Assembly: GCA_016209205.1 (NCBI GenBank)
Contig: JACQWQ010000187.1
Location: forward strand, 1 to 60,201
Direction of reading: 5' to 3'
DNA: 60,201 nucleotides
Source of the DNA: Chloroflexota bacterium
Lineage (GTDB): Bacteria > Chloroflexota > Anaerolineae > UBA4142 > SHND01
Positions 59,783 to 60,201 of this stretch are shown here, one piece after another (position 1 is the first letter of the stretch; each line of letters starts with the position of its first letter). A program made the translations under genes and the position numbers. The notes beneath the pieces were generated by a model. That model saw only the letters and a list, made by a program, of their open reading frames with translations, had not been told where the DNA came from and searched no databases.

Positions 59783-60201
59783 GAGGAAAAGATGAGTCCA
59801 TAATGCTCAATCTATGCGATAATATCAAAAATTGGTTTCACGACACTCCTATTGCGGGAAACACCCCCAAATACCCGTGTTTCACGACACTGGCGTGTCG
59901 TAGAATATAAGTTGTCAGACACGTCTTGCATACGCGGCACGCTGACGTCCTGCGCCGTTCGGAGCAGAGTCCGTTTTTGGAACCCGACGCGTGGGGTGCG
60001 GAACGGTGCACTGGGGCGATAAATGTGACCACCATGGACAAAAATTTTTCGCCCATCCTTCTCGCCGCGTCCGACAACATCTGCTTACCAACCGCGCCGT
60101 GAAACGCGTGCGACGAAACGTGTAAACGCAAAGGCGTGACCGCGCGGGAGACATGCGTGGGCGGAGGATGCGCGGCGGTAAGCGCAGCGTTCTCCGCCAT
60201 G
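59783..60201. other. Right-hand gene-free edge
   Basis: Two copies of TTTCACGACACT (59836 and 59880) flank a short AT-rich stretch. Several GC-rich words follow, ending with an ATG at the last three bases that may begin a further gene. No convincing coding frame was seen. Confidence 0.4.

Noticed and set aside
59838..60200. Minus-strand frame of 120 codons at the right edge
   Set aside because: No domain, no ribosome-binding site and a biased composition; it overlaps nothing else but is not convincing.

Overview
The window reads as a chromosomal segment of a free-living, GC-rich bacterium. It most resembles the Chloroflexota (Anaerolineae type). That is an inference from gene content: an HTH-TPR protein beginning FGELLKYLRRRARLTQ, a GAF/HisKA_2 kinase paired with an ANTAR regulator, MinCDE with RodA, DUF2089/DUF4097 proteins, an LPSTG-tailed cytochrome and many short dispersed repeats. 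No ribosomal or transfer RNA gene, CRISPR array or intact insertion sequence was seen.

Layout. 1-5 kb: an HTH-TPR regulator cut by the left edge, an ANTAR regulator with its kinase, and a GNAT acetyltransferase. 5-16 kb: nitrogen and amino-acid supply, with glutamate synthase large subunit split into two ORFs, a small Cys-rich protein, an ammonium transporter, a probable phosphoserine phosphatase with SerA, and AroH. Several of these have strong promoters followed by long leaders with intrinsic terminators. 16-20 kb: divergent GH13_18 phosphorylase and GH63 hydrolase, probably for glycosylglycerate or related sugars. 20-26 kb: a three-gene unit of a membrane STAND ATPase, a short lipoprotein that looks like the missing N-terminus of a sugar-binding protein, and the rest of that binding protein. 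26-41 kb: a Zn-dependent dehydrogenase, a secreted protein, DUF2089/DUF4097, STAS, a Pyr4-like membrane protein, a diheme cytochrome c, a nucleotidyltransferase, two membrane/TPR proteins and a truncated glycosyltransferase. 41-45 kb: minC-minD-minE-rodA. 45-54 kb: a MazG-like protein and a binding protein, a truncated glycosidase, a NYN nuclease, GltD, and molybdenum-hydroxylase maturation genes (a YqeC-MocA fusion and an EF2563-family protein). 54-60 kb: an unknown gene pair, aconitase with a hairpin-rich leader, and a tyrosine recombinase whose N-terminal domain is separated from it by a dispersed repeat.

The most striking signal is not one gene. At least a dozen short tandem arrays, made of quite different words (ACTGATN, TGGARGT, GAGAYTG, TYRCAAG, TATCGCR, AGATGGC, AGGATGA and others), nearly all share a 7-nt period and sit flush against start and stop codons. 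Several have entered genes in frame. They encode the C-terminus of GltB at the point where glutamate synthase is split, a loop in GltB, the linker fusing YqeC to MocA, and a loop in the EF2563 protein. Because 7 nt in three turns is 21 nt, each coding array yields a 7-residue peptide repeat. They recall the heptanucleotide STRR sequences described in heterocystous cyanobacteria. Other candidates for an undescribed system are the shared attenuator-like leaders (ammonium transporter, serA, small Cys protein), the three tandem hairpins in the aconitase leader, and the STAND/split-binding-protein operon.
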